Source of the DNA: Dehalococcoidia bacterium | GTDB lineage: Bacteria; Chloroflexota; Dehalococcoidia; Tepidiformales; Tepidiformaceae | Assembly: GCA_020847985.1 (NCBI GenBank) | Contig: JADLBC010000008.1 | Span: 434,001 to 498,000 of the forward strand | Direction of reading: 5' to 3' | Length of the DNA stretch: 64,000 bases | In this document: positions 1 through 8,624 of the stretch, piece by piece | Numbering within the stretch: the stretch's first letter is position 1 | How the letters are laid out: each line of letters opens with the position of its first letter | Position numbers and translations under genes: made by a program | The notes under the pieces: model-generated | What the model was told of the DNA's origin: nothing | Database searches by the model: none | What the model saw: only the letters and a program-made list of their open reading frames with translations

Positions 1-34
1 AGCCCCTGTTTCGTATCTACCGCCGCTGCGAGTC

Positions 35-985
35 CTACCGCTTGCGCGCGATCGCGTCCTTCGCCGCCTGTGCCAACCGCGCCGGCGTGAGCTCGAAGTA
101 GTCCAGCAGCTGGTCCCACTTCCCGCTCGTCCCGTAGCGATCGACGCCCACGAACTCGATCGGCGCCGGCGTCGTCTCGACCAGTACGCGAGCCACCGCC
201 GTCCCGAGCCCGCCGTGCGTCTGGTGCTCCTCGGCCGTCACGATCGCGCCCGTCTCGCGCGCCGCCGCGATCACCGCCTCGCGGTCGATCGGCTTGATCG
301 TGGCCATATTCAGCACGCGCGCGCCGATGCTCTCGTTCGCGAGAAGCTCCGCCGCCTTCAGGGCCACGCTCACGAGCACGCCGCACGCGATGAGCGTCAC
401 GTCGCTCCCTGCCCGCAGCATGCTCGCCTTCCCGATTTCGAACCCGTACTCGGGCGTGTACAAACCCGGCACCTTCGGCCGCCCCGTGCGCACGTACGCC
501 GGCTTCGCCGTCTTCCCCGCCGCCACGACCGCCTGCTTCGCCTCTTCGTAGTCCGCCGGCACGATGACGTCGAACGGGATGAGCGCCGTCATCAGCGCCA
601 GGTCCTCGATCGCCTGCGCACTCATGCCGTCCTCGCCCACGGTCACGCCGCCATGGCTCGCCACGAGCTTCACGTTCAGCCCGCCGCGTGGCTGCGCCAC
701 CGAAGTGCGAACCTGGTCGAAGCAGCGCCCCGGCAGGAACGACGCGAAGCTGGCGATGAACGCCGTCTTGCCGGCCGCCGCGAACCCCGCCGCGATCCCG
801 ACCATGTTCTGCTCCGCCACGCCGACGGTCTGCCAGCGGTTCGGATGCTTCTCCCCGAACTGGTACCCCATCGTCGAAACCGAAAGGTCCGCGTCGATCG
901 CGACGACGTCCACGCCGTCCTCGACCAGCTGCAGGAGCCCCGCCGGGTAGGCCTCGCGCGTCGCCGCCGAAACAGGCTCGCTCAC
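35..985 (-). CDS. Transketolase, C-terminal subunit (split enzyme)
   Basis: Second half of a split ThDP-dependent transketolase, moving two-carbon ketol units between sugar phosphates in the non-oxidative pentose phosphate pathway; cytosolic. It is 316 aa and contains the pyrimidine-binding domain, with the conserved Glu seen in VGVAEQNM near residue 75, followed by the transketolase C-terminal domain (VTAEEHQTHGGLG). I chose the GTG at 985 because its codon overlaps the TGA of the upstream subunit as GTGA, so the two halves should be translationally coupled. The longer open frame upstream of this GTG only antisenses or overlaps the N-terminal subunit. Split transketolases of this size are common in archaea, Firmicutes and Chloroflexota. 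A DXS-like role is less likely because the N-terminal partner has transketolase features. Confidence 0.93.
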   Translation of the reverse strand: MSEPVSAATREAYPAGLLQLVEDGVDVVAIDADLSVSTMGYQFGEKHPNRWQTVGVAEQNMVGIAAGFAAAGKTAFIASFASFLPGRCFDQVRTSVAQPRGGLNVKLVASHGGVTVGEDGMSAQAIEDLALMTALIPFDVIVPADYEEAKQAVVAAGKTAKPAYVRTGRPKVPGLYTPEYGFEIGKASMLRAGSDVTLIACGVLVSVALKAAELLANESIGARVLNMATIKPIDREAVIAAARETGAIVTAEEHQTHGGLGTAVARVLVETTPAPIEFVGVDRYGTSGKWDQLLDYFELTPARLAQAAKDAIARKR

Positions 986-1824
986 AGCCCGGCCTCGATC
1001 TCGGCCAGCGCCTGCTGCAATTGCTCCGCCGTCGGCGCCTTGCCGTGGAACCCGGGATTGTTCTCCATGAAGCTGACGCCCTTCCCCTTCACCGTCTGCG
1101 CGACGATGCAGCGCGGCCGGTCGTCCGGGCGTTCCGCTTCGCTCAGCGCCTGGTCCACCGCCGCCATGTCGTGCCCGTCGCACTCGATCACCTTCCAGCC
1201 GAACCCGCGGAACATGTCTGCCGGGTGCGTCTTCATGATCGAATCCGCGAAGCCGTCGTTTTGGATACCGTTGCGGTCCACCATCGCGATCACCCGGTCG
1301 CCCAGCCCGAAGTGCGGGACCGCCATCGCCGCTTCCCAGCACTGGCCCTCGTTCAGTTCGCCATCGCCCATGAGGACGAAGCAGCGAAAGTCCAGGCTAT
1401 CCATCCGCCCCGCCAGCGCGTGCCCGATCGCGAACGAAAGGCCCTGGCCCAGCGAACCGCCACTCATCTCGATGCCCGGCGCCGCATTCATCGAAGGATG
1501 TCCCTGCAGCGGCGTCCCCAGCTGCCGGAAGCCCGCGAGCAACTCCGTGCTGAAGAAGCCCCGCTCGGCCAGCACGCTGTAATAGAACGGCGTCGCGTGG
1601 CCCTTTGAAAGCAGGAAGCGGTCGCGCGCCGGCCACGCCGGGTTCGCGGTGTCGCAGCGCAGGTGGTTCCAGAACAGCGAAACGCCAAGTTCCACCGCCG
1701 AAAGCGACCCACCCGGGTGGCCGCTCTGCGCGGCGTAAACCATGCGCACGATGTGGCCCCGGACCCGCTTCGCGATGTCCTTCAGCTCGTCAACGGATAC
1801 GGTGGCGGTAAGTGCAGTAGACAC
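982..1824 (-). CDS. Transketolase, N-terminal subunit (split enzyme)
   Basis: ThDP-binding half of the split transketolase, 280 aa. The ThDP/Mg motif GDGELNEGQ is present near residue 155, continuing to the metal-ligand Asn in VDRNGIQNDG, and the GHP signature (SGHPGGSL) lies near residue 35. It is the promoter-proximal gene and overlaps the C-terminal subunit by four bases (GTGA). About 160 bp separates its start from the divergent tRNA-Asp. The size and motif order are normal for the family. It must dimerise with the C-terminal subunit to build the active site. Confidence 0.94.
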   Translation of the reverse strand: MSTALTATVSVDELKDIAKRVRGHIVRMVYAAQSGHPGGSLSAVELGVSLFWNHLRCDTANPAWPARDRFLLSKGHATPFYYSVLAERGFFSTELLAGFRQLGTPLQGHPSMNAAPGIEMSGGSLGQGLSFAIGHALAGRMDSLDFRCFVLMGDGELNEGQCWEAAMAVPHFGLGDRVIAMVDRNGIQNDGFADSIMKTHPADMFRGFGWKVIECDGHDMAAVDQALSEAERPDDRPRCIVAQTVKGKGVSFMENNPGFHGKAPTAEQLQQALAEIEAGL

Positions 1825-1934
1825 GGGCGTTCAGTCTACCGTCGCCCGCGCTTAGCGGCGAAGGCGCGCCATCCCGCGACGGCATCACGGCGTTTACCGC
1901 CGGCCAGCCCCCCGCCCGCCCGGCCCACACGAAC

Positions 1935-1963
1935 TTGCCCGTGCCGAAGCCCCCGGCTAGTAT
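1935..1963 (+). promoter_or_regulatory. Sigma-70-type promoter of tRNA-Asp
   Basis: A -35 hexamer TTGCCC (1935-1940), a 17-bp spacer and a -10 hexamer TAGTAT (1958-1963) lie directly upstream of the tRNA, which begins at 1987. This spacing fits a housekeeping promoter. Confidence 0.7.
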
Positions 1964-1986
1964 CCCAAAGGTAGGACGTACCGCGC

Positions 1987-2063
1987 GGCCCCGTGGTGTA
2001 GCGGCCTAACATGCCACCCTGTCAAGGTGGAGATCGGCGGTTCGAATCCGCTCGGGGTCGCCA
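1987..2063 (+). tRNA. tRNA-Asp (GUC), CCA encoded
   Basis: A complete cloverleaf. The acceptor arms GGCCCCG and CGGGGTC pair (one G-U), with discriminator G and an encoded CCA at 2061-2063. The anticodon stem CCACC/GGTGG encloses the loop CTGTCAA with anticodon GTC. The T-arm reads GGCGGTTCGAATCCGCT. Discriminator G73 is the expected aspartate identity element. Confidence 0.97.
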
Positions 2064-2190
2064 GCCTTCCCGCCCGCCCGGTCCTCGCGGGCTCCCTCTT
2101 TCCCCTTTTTCCCTTCCTAGCATTTCCGCCGCCAGCCAGGCGTGATCGGCCGGTCGCGCTCCCATGTCGGCTCCTTCCGGGCACGAAAAC

Positions 2191-2220
2191 GGCCCCGGCC
2201 CGCCGAGCGGAACCGGGGCC
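2191..2220 (-). terminator. Intrinsic terminator of the SDR gene
   Basis: A perfect 8-bp GC stem (GGCCCCGG/CCGGGGCC) lies 20 bp past the SDR stop. Read on the minus strand it is followed by GTTTTCG, a short T tract. Confidence 0.65.
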
Positions 2221-2240
2221 TGTCTCGTGTAGGCCGCTGC

Positions 2241-3161
2241 TTACGCCTTCGGCGGCTGCGGCGGCTGCGGGTTCACCAGCCCCCGGCCGATGGTTTGCGG
2301 GAATACCTCGTCCAGCGCGTCCAGCGTCCAGCCGCCGTCCCGCGTGATCGTGTTCACCGGCACCGGCTGCGAGTAGAGGCTGATCGAGTTGCCACCCACG
2401 CCGAAGTCCTGCCCGTTCACGTTCGCCGCCGCCGCGGTGCAGAGCCACACCACCAGCGGAGCGATCTTCTCCGGACCGCGGTCGGCCAGCCCGCCGCCCT
2501 GGCGAGTCACGCCTGCCGCCGCCGACTTCGCCCGCGCCTGCTCCATCTCCGGCGACATCGTTAGCCGAGTCGCCGCCGCCGGGCGGATGTAGTTCGCGGT
2601 CGCGCCGTAGCGGCCAAGGTCACGCGCGAGCGTTCGGAACAGCCCCGCGATGCCTTCCTTCGCCGCCGCGTAGTTCGCCTGGCCCATATTCCCAAGGCCC
2701 GAGCTCGAACCCGTGCCGATGAGCCGCCCGCTGCGCTGCTGCCGGAACAGGATGCTGGCCGGCTTGGTGATCGTGAAGTGCCCCTTGAGGTGGATGGCGA
2801 TGACGTCGTCCCACTCCTCCTCGGACATGTTGAACACCATCCGGTCCCGCAGGATGCCGGCGTTGTTCACCACGATGTCGAGCCGCCCCCAGGTGTCGAG
2901 CGCCTGCCGCACCATCTTCTCGCCCGCTTCCATCGAAGCGACCGAATCGAAGTTGGCGATGGCTTCGCCGCCCGCCTTCTTGATTTCCGCCACCACTTCC
3001 TCGGCCGGGCTCGAATCCGCGCCCTGGCCACCCGGCGACCCGCCGAGGTCGTTCACGATCACCCGCGCGCCTTCCGCCGCGAGCAGCAGCGCCTCACCGC
3101 GCCCGATGCCGCGGCCCGCCCCCGTGACGATCGCGACCTGCCCTTCAAGCCTTCCTGCCAT
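2241..3161 (-). CDS. SDR-family oxidoreductase (beta-hydroxyacyl-CoA/steroid dehydrogenase type)
   Basis: A 306-aa classical short-chain dehydrogenase acting on a hydroxy group with NAD(P). It has the cofactor motif TGAGRGIG (residues 14-21), the NNAG motif near residue 98 and a Ser-Tyr-Lys catalytic set (GTGSSSGLG, then YAAAKEG around residues 150-170). The C-terminus runs about 40 residues past the core and ends Pro/Gln-rich, resembling the SDR domain of peroxisomal multifunctional enzyme 2 or HSD17B4. It is the first of five consecutive minus-strand acyl-CoA-type genes, which suggests a 3-hydroxyacyl-CoA substrate; the actual substrate cannot be read from sequence. Confidence 0.85.
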   Translation of the reverse strand: MAGRLEGQVAIVTGAGRGIGRGEALLLAAEGARVIVNDLGGSPGGQGADSSPAEEVVAEIKKAGGEAIANFDSVASMEAGEKMVRQALDTWGRLDIVVNNAGILRDRMVFNMSEEEWDDVIAIHLKGHFTITKPASILFRQQRSGRLIGTGSSSGLGNMGQANYAAAKEGIAGLFRTLARDLGRYGATANYIRPAAATRLTMSPEMEQARAKSAAAGVTRQGGGLADRGPEKIAPLVVWLCTAAAANVNGQDFGVGGNSISLYSQPVPVNTITRDGGWTLDALDEVFPQTIGRGLVNPQPPQPPKA

Positions 3162-3286
3162 GTTTCTCTCCGTTCATCGTCCTGGCCCATCGCTCCGTAC
3201 GGGCGATGGGAATGCGTATGGCCGCGCCGCGGCGCCGCCCCCGTCCACCCGGCCCCGCAACCCACGGTCGCGAAGCCGCGCGCATG

Positions 3287-3706
3287 CTACCCACGCGAAG
3301 GCAGCGAGACCACCGCGTGCCCGGGCGAAGTCTTCTCGCCCTTCTGATTCCGCACGTCCACCTCGAGACGCACCAGGTTCCCCTCCGGATTCTTGTCCAC
3401 CACCTTCGCGTACGTCGTGAGAATGTCGTCCTTGTGGTTGATCGCGCGGAACTGCATCCCGAGCTCCTTCACCTCGCCCTCTTCCCCGACCCAGCCGCGC
3501 AGCGCGTTGAGGATGTACGCCCAGCGAAGGTTCCCCATGCCGAACGCCGCCCCCTGCCCCGCTGCTTTCCCGGCCGCGTCGTCCATGTGCACGTACACGA
3601 ACTCCTCGTTGATCGCCGCGTACCGGTTCCAGCTCATGAAGTCAGTCTTCCGTTCGAAGACCGGGACCTCGTCGCCCACGTTCACCTGCTCGAAATACGT
3701 CGTCAT
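3287..3706 (-). CDS. MaoC-like hotdog dehydratase, subunit A
   Basis: A 139-aa single-hotdog protein of the MaoC/FAS1-like dehydratase type, which would hydrate an enoyl-CoA or bind one in a heteromer. The segment EFVYVHMDD (near residues 35-43) gives the His/Asp pair expected at the hydratase catalytic position. It is encoded just downstream of a second hotdog gene with 10 bp between them, the arrangement of heterodimeric MaoC hydratases such as ChsH1/ChsH2. Start chosen at ATG 3706, the only good start before the hotdog begins. Confidence 0.8.
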   Translation of the reverse strand: MTTYFEQVNVGDEVPVFERKTDFMSWNRYAAINEEFVYVHMDDAAGKAAGQGAAFGMGNLRWAYILNALRGWVGEEGEVKELGMQFRAINHKDDILTTYAKVVDKNPEGNLVRLEVDVRNQKGEKTSPGHAVVSLPSRG

Positions 3707-3716
3707 CGCCTGCTCC

Positions 3717-4214
3717 CTAGGACCGGATGCCCGTCGAGATGCGCGTCTTCACCAGCTCGCCCTTCTGGTTGCGCCACTCCGTTTCGTTGAAGACGTACAG
3801 CGTCAGGCCGTTGCGGCCGACCCGTTCTTCCCAGTGCGAAAGCCGCGACCGCGCCGTGATCACGTCACCCGGGCGCATGCGCACACCGTACGTGTCGACC
3901 TGCCCCCCGTTGAGGATGTTCTGCCCCTTGGCCGGCGTCTGGCCCGGGAGCGCGCCCGCGGCCCGGAATTCGCCCTTCGGCACCGCCCACGCGAACGGGT
4001 TGAAGTCCTCCGGCGCGACGATCCCGCCGAATCGCGTGCCCTTCGCGTACTCCTCGTCCCAGTACAGGCGCGGCGGCGTCTCCGGCCAGTACACGCCGAT
4101 GGCCCACTTCCGGATGTCCGATTCCGAGATCGGGTACGACGAGCGCGCCTCGCCCCACACCCCCTTCTGGCGGTGCATGTCCTCCGTCACCAGCGTTTCC
4201 ACGGCTTCCGGCAT
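3717..4214 (-). CDS. MaoC-like hotdog dehydratase, subunit B (FAS1-like N-terminal type)
   Basis: A 165-aa hotdog protein with the segment FGGIVAPEDF (near residue 75), typical of FAS1-like dehydratase domains. It has no clear His/Asp hydratase pair, so it probably forms the non-catalytic half of a heterodimer with the 139-aa protein immediately downstream. In mycobacterial ChsH2 this hotdog type is fused to a DUF35 domain; here DUF35 is the separate gene just upstream at 4397-4810. I infer that the two act as one complex. Confidence 0.75.
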   Translation of the reverse strand: MPEAVETLVTEDMHRQKGVWGEARSSYPISESDIRKWAIGVYWPETPPRLYWDEEYAKGTRFGGIVAPEDFNPFAWAVPKGEFRAAGALPGQTPAKGQNILNGGQVDTYGVRMRPGDVITARSRLSHWEERVGRNGLTLYVFNETEWRNQKGELVKTRISTGIRS

Positions 4215-4396
4215 CAGGCCACTCCTTGTTCGCTAAGTGGCGCGCCGAACCGCCCGGTTTCGCGCACGCCGTGGCCCGGGACTATACCCACAGTGAAACG
4301 ATTCAACAATCGCCCCGTGGCCGGCGCTCCGGGCCCGCGCACGCAGAAGGGGGCCCCGTGGGGCCCCTTCCATTTTTGACGAACGCGCCAACCGCG

Positions 4397-4810
4397 TCAG
4401 ATCGGCCGGAACACCGGGATCGGGTACTCCCCAGAGTCCTGCTTCTCGAAGTCGACCCGCACGCGCTGGCCGATTTTCACCAGCTCCAGCGGGTTCCCAT
4501 CCACCATCACGTTCGTGAGCATCCGGAACCCCTCATCGAGGTCCACGTAGGCCACGGCGTAGGCCCCCAGCTCCTGGAAGCCGGGGATGCGGTTCTGCAT
4601 GACCACGGAGTACGTGTACACCGTGCCCTCGCCCTTCGAAACCTTCCACGCGAGGTCGCGGCCACCGCATTTCTGGCAGTGCGCCGTCGGCGTGAAGTTC
4701 ACCGCGTTGCACGAAGGACACACCTGGTAGCGCAGCTCCCCTTCCTTCGCTCCATCCCAGAAGGGCTTCGTGTCCGGCTCGGGGAAGTGCGGTTGCGGAC
4801 GACTTGCCAT
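4397..4810 (-). CDS. DUF35 Zn-ribbon/OB-fold acyl-CoA-associated protein
   Basis: A 137-aa DUF35 protein: an N-terminal rubredoxin-like zinc ribbon with CPSC...CQKC (residues about 32-50), then an OB-fold. DUF35 proteins partner thiolase-like enzymes, and in the Ltp2-ChsH2 aldolase DUF35 is needed for activity and substrate channelling. The gene lies 18 bp downstream of the thiolase-like gene and upstream of the two hotdog genes, exactly the partners expected for that kind of complex. It is probably not catalytic by itself. Confidence 0.88.
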   Translation of the reverse strand: MASRPQPHFPEPDTKPFWDGAKEGELRYQVCPSCNAVNFTPTAHCQKCGGRDLAWKVSKGEGTVYTYSVVMQNRIPGFQELGAYAVAYVDLDEGFRMLTNVMVDGNPLELVKIGQRVRVDFEKQDSGEYPIPVFRPI

Positions 4811-4828
4811 CGCTTCGTTCCTCTCCTT

Positions 4829-6010
4829 CTAGTCGGCGGCCAGGACGATCGTCCCGCCCGTGTGCGTCCCGCCCAGCAGGCCGCCGTTTCCATGCGCGAC
4901 CGCGAGCTTCGCGCCGTTGACCTGCGATGTGGATTCGCCGCGCAGCTGGCGCGTCGCCTCCAGCAGCAGGAAGAGCCCCCGCATGCCAGGATGGTTCGAC
5001 GAAAGCCCGCCGCCGTCCGTATTGATCGTCAGCCCCGGCTGGTCGAAGGCGAGGTGGCCATCGCCGATGAACGACCCCACTTCGCCCTTCTTGCAGAAGC
5101 CGAGGTCCTCCAGGCAGGTCGCCACCGTAATCGTGAACGAGTCATAAATCATCGCGATGTCGATCTCGCTCGGCGACACGCCCGCCTGCGCGAACGCCGC
5201 CGGGCCGCTCTGCGCGCCCGCGCTGGTCGTGATGTCGCCGCCGTTCTCGCGGTACTTCGTCGCCTCCCCGGACCCGATGATCCAGACCGGCTTCTTCTTG
5301 AGGTCCCGCGCGATCTCCGGCGCTACGAACACCGCCGCGCCACCGCCATCCGAGACCATGCAGCATTCCAGCAGCCGCAACGGGCTCGCCACCATCCGCG
5401 ACTCCAGCACGTTCTCGACGGTGATTTCGTTCACGCCCACGAACTGCAGGTCCTGCATCGCCTTCACGGCTTCCGGGTTCCGCATCGCGTGCTTGCGCGT
5501 CGCCACCGAGATCTGCGCCAGCTGCTCGTTCGTCGTCCCGTACTGGAACATGTGCCGCTGCTTCACCATCGCGTAGTTGCTGATGAGCGTGGAACCGTAC
5601 GGGCCCTCCATGTTCGTCTGCCACGAACCGCCGCCCCCGCGCCCGCCCGTGCCGATGGCGATGCGGCTCGATGCCGCCGTCGACCCATAGGTCGTCACGG
5701 CCACCTTCACGCGCCCCGCCGCGATATCCCGCAGGGCGTGCGCCGCATGGAATTCGTACGAGGATCCGCCCACCTGCGTCGTGTCGATGACGCGCGGCTT
5801 GAGCCCGAGGTATGCGGCCAGCCCGAGCCCGCCGCCACCTTCGCCATCACCCGCGTCGTAGAGCCCGTCCACGTCCGACCACTTCAGTCCCGCATCGTCC
5901 AGCGCGGCCTTCAGCGAAGCCGCCTTGATCTGCATCGCCGAAACGCCAGGGGCGACTCGCAACGGGTACTCGTGGATGCCACCAATGGCAGCCTGCCGGG
6001 TCTGAGCCAT
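4829..6010 (-). CDS. Thiolase-superfamily protein lacking the nucleophilic Cys (Ltp2/SCP2-thiolase-like)
   Basis: A 393-aa thiolase fold of the SCP2/lipid-transfer type. Start ATG 6010 follows a strong GGAGGAGGG site; the extra 36 upstream codons do not look like protein. Where condensing thiolases have their nucleophilic Cys the sequence reads TTQVGGSSYEF (near residues 76-86), so that residue appears to be Gly/Ser. The C-terminal HGNGG and LGGTHTGG segments also lack the second catalytic Cys. Loss of the nucleophile next to a DUF35 partner is the pattern of Ltp2-type retro-aldolases of steroid side-chain degradation. I infer C-C bond cleavage of a beta-hydroxyacyl-CoA rather than classical thiolysis. 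An uncharacterised acetyl-CoA acetyltransferase is the default alternative. Confidence 0.8.
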   Translation of the reverse strand: MAQTRQAAIGGIHEYPLRVAPGVSAMQIKAASLKAALDDAGLKWSDVDGLYDAGDGEGGGGLGLAAYLGLKPRVIDTTQVGGSSYEFHAAHALRDIAAGRVKVAVTTYGSTAASSRIAIGTGGRGGGGSWQTNMEGPYGSTLISNYAMVKQRHMFQYGTTNEQLAQISVATRKHAMRNPEAVKAMQDLQFVGVNEITVENVLESRMVASPLRLLECCMVSDGGGAAVFVAPEIARDLKKKPVWIIGSGEATKYRENGGDITTSAGAQSGPAAFAQAGVSPSEIDIAMIYDSFTITVATCLEDLGFCKKGEVGSFIGDGHLAFDQPGLTINTDGGGLSSNHPGMRGLFLLLEATRQLRGESTSQVNGAKLAVAHGNGGLLGGTHTGGTIVLAAD

Positions 6011-6141
6011 GAATGAACCCTCCTCCAGTCGGCCGCGCCCAATCCTGGTGCGCGAAGGTGGTGTGAACGCGTGCCCCCGCCACGGTCCGGCTGGCCGCCC
6101 CGGGGCTTGTCCACGCAACCGCGCGAGTATAGCGTGCGCTC

Positions 6142-6747
6142 GTGCGAATCGGGCTCATCACCGACACCCACCTCCCCTCACTCGTTCGCTCGCTCGATGA
6201 ACTCGGTCCCCAGGTCGCCGATTGCCTCCGCGGGGTCGACCTCATCCTCCACGGCGGCGATGTCACCGCCCCCTCCGTTCTCGACTGGTGCTCCCAATTT
6301 GCCGACGTCCTCGTGGCCGAAGGCAACAACGACCTCTTCGATCACCCCAGCATGGCCCGCAAGCAGCTCCTCGATATCGAAGGCTGGCGCATCGGCATGG
6401 CCCACGAACTGCGGCCCGAATCCCGCCCCATCGCCGAACTCCTCCGCTCCTCGCTCGATGGCGAAGCCGTCGACATCCTCATCGGCGGCGACACCCACGT
6501 CGAACGGCTCGAATTCCGCGAAAGCACCCTCCTTATCAACTCCGGCAGCCCCATCCTCCCGCACCACCTTTCGACCCGGCTCGGGTGCATGGGCATCCTC
6601 GATATCACCCGTGCCCGCGTGCGCGCCGAGATCGTCGTGCTCGGCGAAAGCCCCGGCCTGCGCAACCCCTGTACGCCGCTCACGTACGAACTCCCCGCCC
6701 ACGCCCTCACCCGCAACGGCGGTGGCAGCGCCGAGGCCGCGCGCTAA
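6142..6747 (+). CDS. YfcE/MJ0936-family metallophosphodiesterase
   Basis: A 201-aa calcineurin-like phosphoesterase. It shows the metal-ligand motifs DTHLP (residues 8-12), HGGD (about 38), EGNND (about 60, the GNHD position with Asn) and GGDTH (about 115), then the INSGSP motif of the YfcE family. Start is GTG 6142, and a TAT-rich segment (GAGTATAGCG) just upstream may carry the -10. It probably hydrolyses phosphodiesters; the natural substrate is unknown for the family. It diverges from the thiolase operon and precedes the CoA-transferase by 104 bp. Confidence 0.85.
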   Translation: MRIGLITDTHLPSLVRSLDELGPQVADCLRGVDLILHGGDVTAPSVLDWCSQFADVLVAEGNNDLFDHPSMARKQLLDIEGWRIGMAHELRPESRPIAELLRSSLDGEAVDILIGGDTHVERLEFRESTLLINSGSPILPHHLSTRLGCMGILDITRARVRAEIVVLGESPGLRNPCTPLTYELPAHALTRNGGGSAEAAR

Positions 6748-6851
6748 CCACGGCCCTTCCGCTCTGGACGCGGCCCACCCCATCGTGCAATACATATGCC
6801 GCCGGGCCGCTGCCTGCCCGAGCCCATGCCCGAGGCCGAGGGGGATTCACC

Positions 6852-8129
6852 ATGGCATCCGGACCACTCACCGGAATCAGGGTTCTCGAATTCACGCAGA
6901 TCATCGCCGGCCCGTTCGGCTGCCAGAACCTCGCCGATATGGGCGCCGACGTCATCAAGGTCGAACCACCCGAGGGCGAACCCTGGCGTCAGTTCAGCCA
7001 GTTCATCCCCGGCGAATCCAAGTGGTTCCAAACCCTCAACCGCGGCAAGCGCTCGCTCGTCCTCGCCCTCCAGGACCCGGAGGCGCAGCAGGTCGTCTAC
7101 CGCCTCATGCCCCACGTCGATGTCGTCGTCATCAACTACCGCCCCGACGTCGCCGGCCGCCTCGGCATCGATTACGAGACCCTCAAGGCGCTCCGCCCCG
7201 ACCTCATCTACGTCGATAACACCGCTTTCGGCCGCAAAGGCCCCTGGGCCGCACGTCCCGGCTACGACATCGTCGCGCAGGCCGTCTCCGGCCTCATGAT
7301 CGGCGAAGGCAAGTACAACCGCGAAACCGGCGCCCCCGAGGCCATCTCCTCGACCGCACTCGCCGATTACGGCACCGGCCTCGTCATCGCCTGGTCCGTC
7401 TGCGCCGCCCTTTTCCATCGCCAGCGCACTGGCGAGGGTCAGCTCATCGAAACCAGCCTCCTCCAGACCGCCCTCGGCTTCCAGAACAACCTCGTGTTCG
7501 ATCTCCCCGTCGCCGACGCCATGGTCCACGCCCGCATGGAGCGCGTGCACGGGCTGCAGGCCGCCGGCGCCAGCTACCCGGAGCTGCTCGCCGCTTACAG
7601 CCCGCTCGCGCAGCTTCGCTCCGCCAACATCTACTACCGGCCCTACCAGACGCGCGACGGTGCCGTCGTCATCGGTGCCCTTTCGCCGTCACTCTGGACG
7701 AAGGTGCGCGCTGCCCTCGATACCGACTTCCTCGGTATCGCCGACCCCGGCTTCAATCCCCTCGATGCCGCCTGGCTCGAAAACGCCCGTGCCCGCGTCG
7801 CCGAAGTCGAAGCGAAAGTTCGCGAACAGACCACCGAACACTGGCTCGCACGCTTCGAGGTGAACGGGGTGCCCTGCGGCCCGCTCAACTTCCCCGAGGA
7901 CATGCTCGATAACGACCAGGCCCAGGCCAACGGCATGATTGTCGAACTCGAACACGACATTACCGGCCCGCAACGCCAGGTCGGCCCGCTCGTGCGCATG
8001 TCCGGGACACCCCTGGAGGCCCAGGGCTCGTCGCCGCCGCTCGGCCGCGACACCGACGACCTCGTCACGCTCGCCGGCTACTCCGCCGAGGAGATCGCGG
8101 GCCTCCGTGCCCGAGGTGTCATCGCCTGA
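6852..8129 (+). CDS. Class III (CaiB/BaiF) CoA-transferase
   Basis: A 425-aa family III CoA-transferase moving CoA between carboxylic acids through an aspartyl-CoA anhydride. The N-terminus LTGIRVLEFTQIIAGPF, the segment NRGKRSLVLAL (about 65) and DLIYVDNTAFGRKGPWA (about 115-130) are typical; the catalytic Asp is expected around residue 170, near ALADYGTG. Start ATG 6852 has GAGGGGG 8 bp upstream. Its position beside acyl-CoA genes suggests activation of an organic acid for the pathway to its left. The substrate cannot be inferred from sequence. Confidence 0.92.
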   Translation: MASGPLTGIRVLEFTQIIAGPFGCQNLADMGADVIKVEPPEGEPWRQFSQFIPGESKWFQTLNRGKRSLVLALQDPEAQQVVYRLMPHVDVVVINYRPDVAGRLGIDYETLKALRPDLIYVDNTAFGRKGPWAARPGYDIVAQAVSGLMIGEGKYNRETGAPEAISSTALADYGTGLVIAWSVCAALFHRQRTGEGQLIETSLLQTALGFQNNLVFDLPVADAMVHARMERVHGLQAAGASYPELLAAYSPLAQLRSANIYYRPYQTRDGAVVIGALSPSLWTKVRAALDTDFLGIADPGFNPLDAAWLENARARVAEVEAKVREQTTEHWLARFEVNGVPCGPLNFPEDMLDNDQAQANGMIVELEHDITGPQRQVGPLVRMSGTPLEAQGSSPPLGRDTDDLVTLAGYSAEEIAGLRARGVIA

Positions 8130-8624
8130 TTCCCGCGTTGGGGCGGCACTCGCCGCCCCAAGGCGACCGCGACCCGAGCGGTCACCGGCACGCCCCATCC
8201 GTGAGCGGGGTGCGAGCGCGCATCCCCGTCGCGGGGCGTTTGCCGCGCCGCGCGGACGGCCCAAAAACAGACCACAGAACACGGACTCCGCCCGCGAGCG
8301 CGCCAAAACCCGGTATGCCCGCGCCGCGCCATTGATGCCGTTTCGATGGGTCGCCTTGCACGCTCGGCCAATGGCTCGCTGCTCACCGCCACATGCCGAC
8401 ATCGCGGATCGCCACTGCGGGGTATTAGGGATATTCCCTATTGCTGTAGTAACCTGCCTTTTAGGAACGAACTGGCTGGTCTTAACCTCATGATGGTTGT
8501 TGCCCGGCGAACGAGTTACGGCGACTTCCGGTAGCGAAACCCGGGACCGTTTGGCCCCTCCGGTGCACCGAATGGCCCGTCATCATTCCGCAAGTAAGGT
8601 TTTCCTGAGGAGGGAATCTCATCC
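8130..8624. other. Long intergenic region with one inverted repeat
   Basis: About 495 bp with no convincing gene on either strand. Its one notable structure is the inverted repeat at 8426-8440, described separately. The last 40 bp carry the GAGGAGGG ribosome-binding site of the next gene. I saw no riboswitch consensus. Confidence 0.6.
8426..8440. promoter_or_regulatory. Inverted repeat TAGGGA-TAT-TCCCTA, possible operator
   Basis: A perfect 6-3-6 palindrome in an AT-rich island within otherwise GC-rich DNA, 185 bp upstream of the membrane-protein gene. It has the size of a response-regulator (NarL/LuxR-type) half-site pair, but no cognate regulator is identifiable here. Confidence 0.35.

Noticed and set aside
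4226-6016. Long plus-strand frame over the thiolase and DUF35 genes
   Set aside because: Arg/His/Pro-rich shadow; no protein-like pattern, while the minus strand encodes recognised families.
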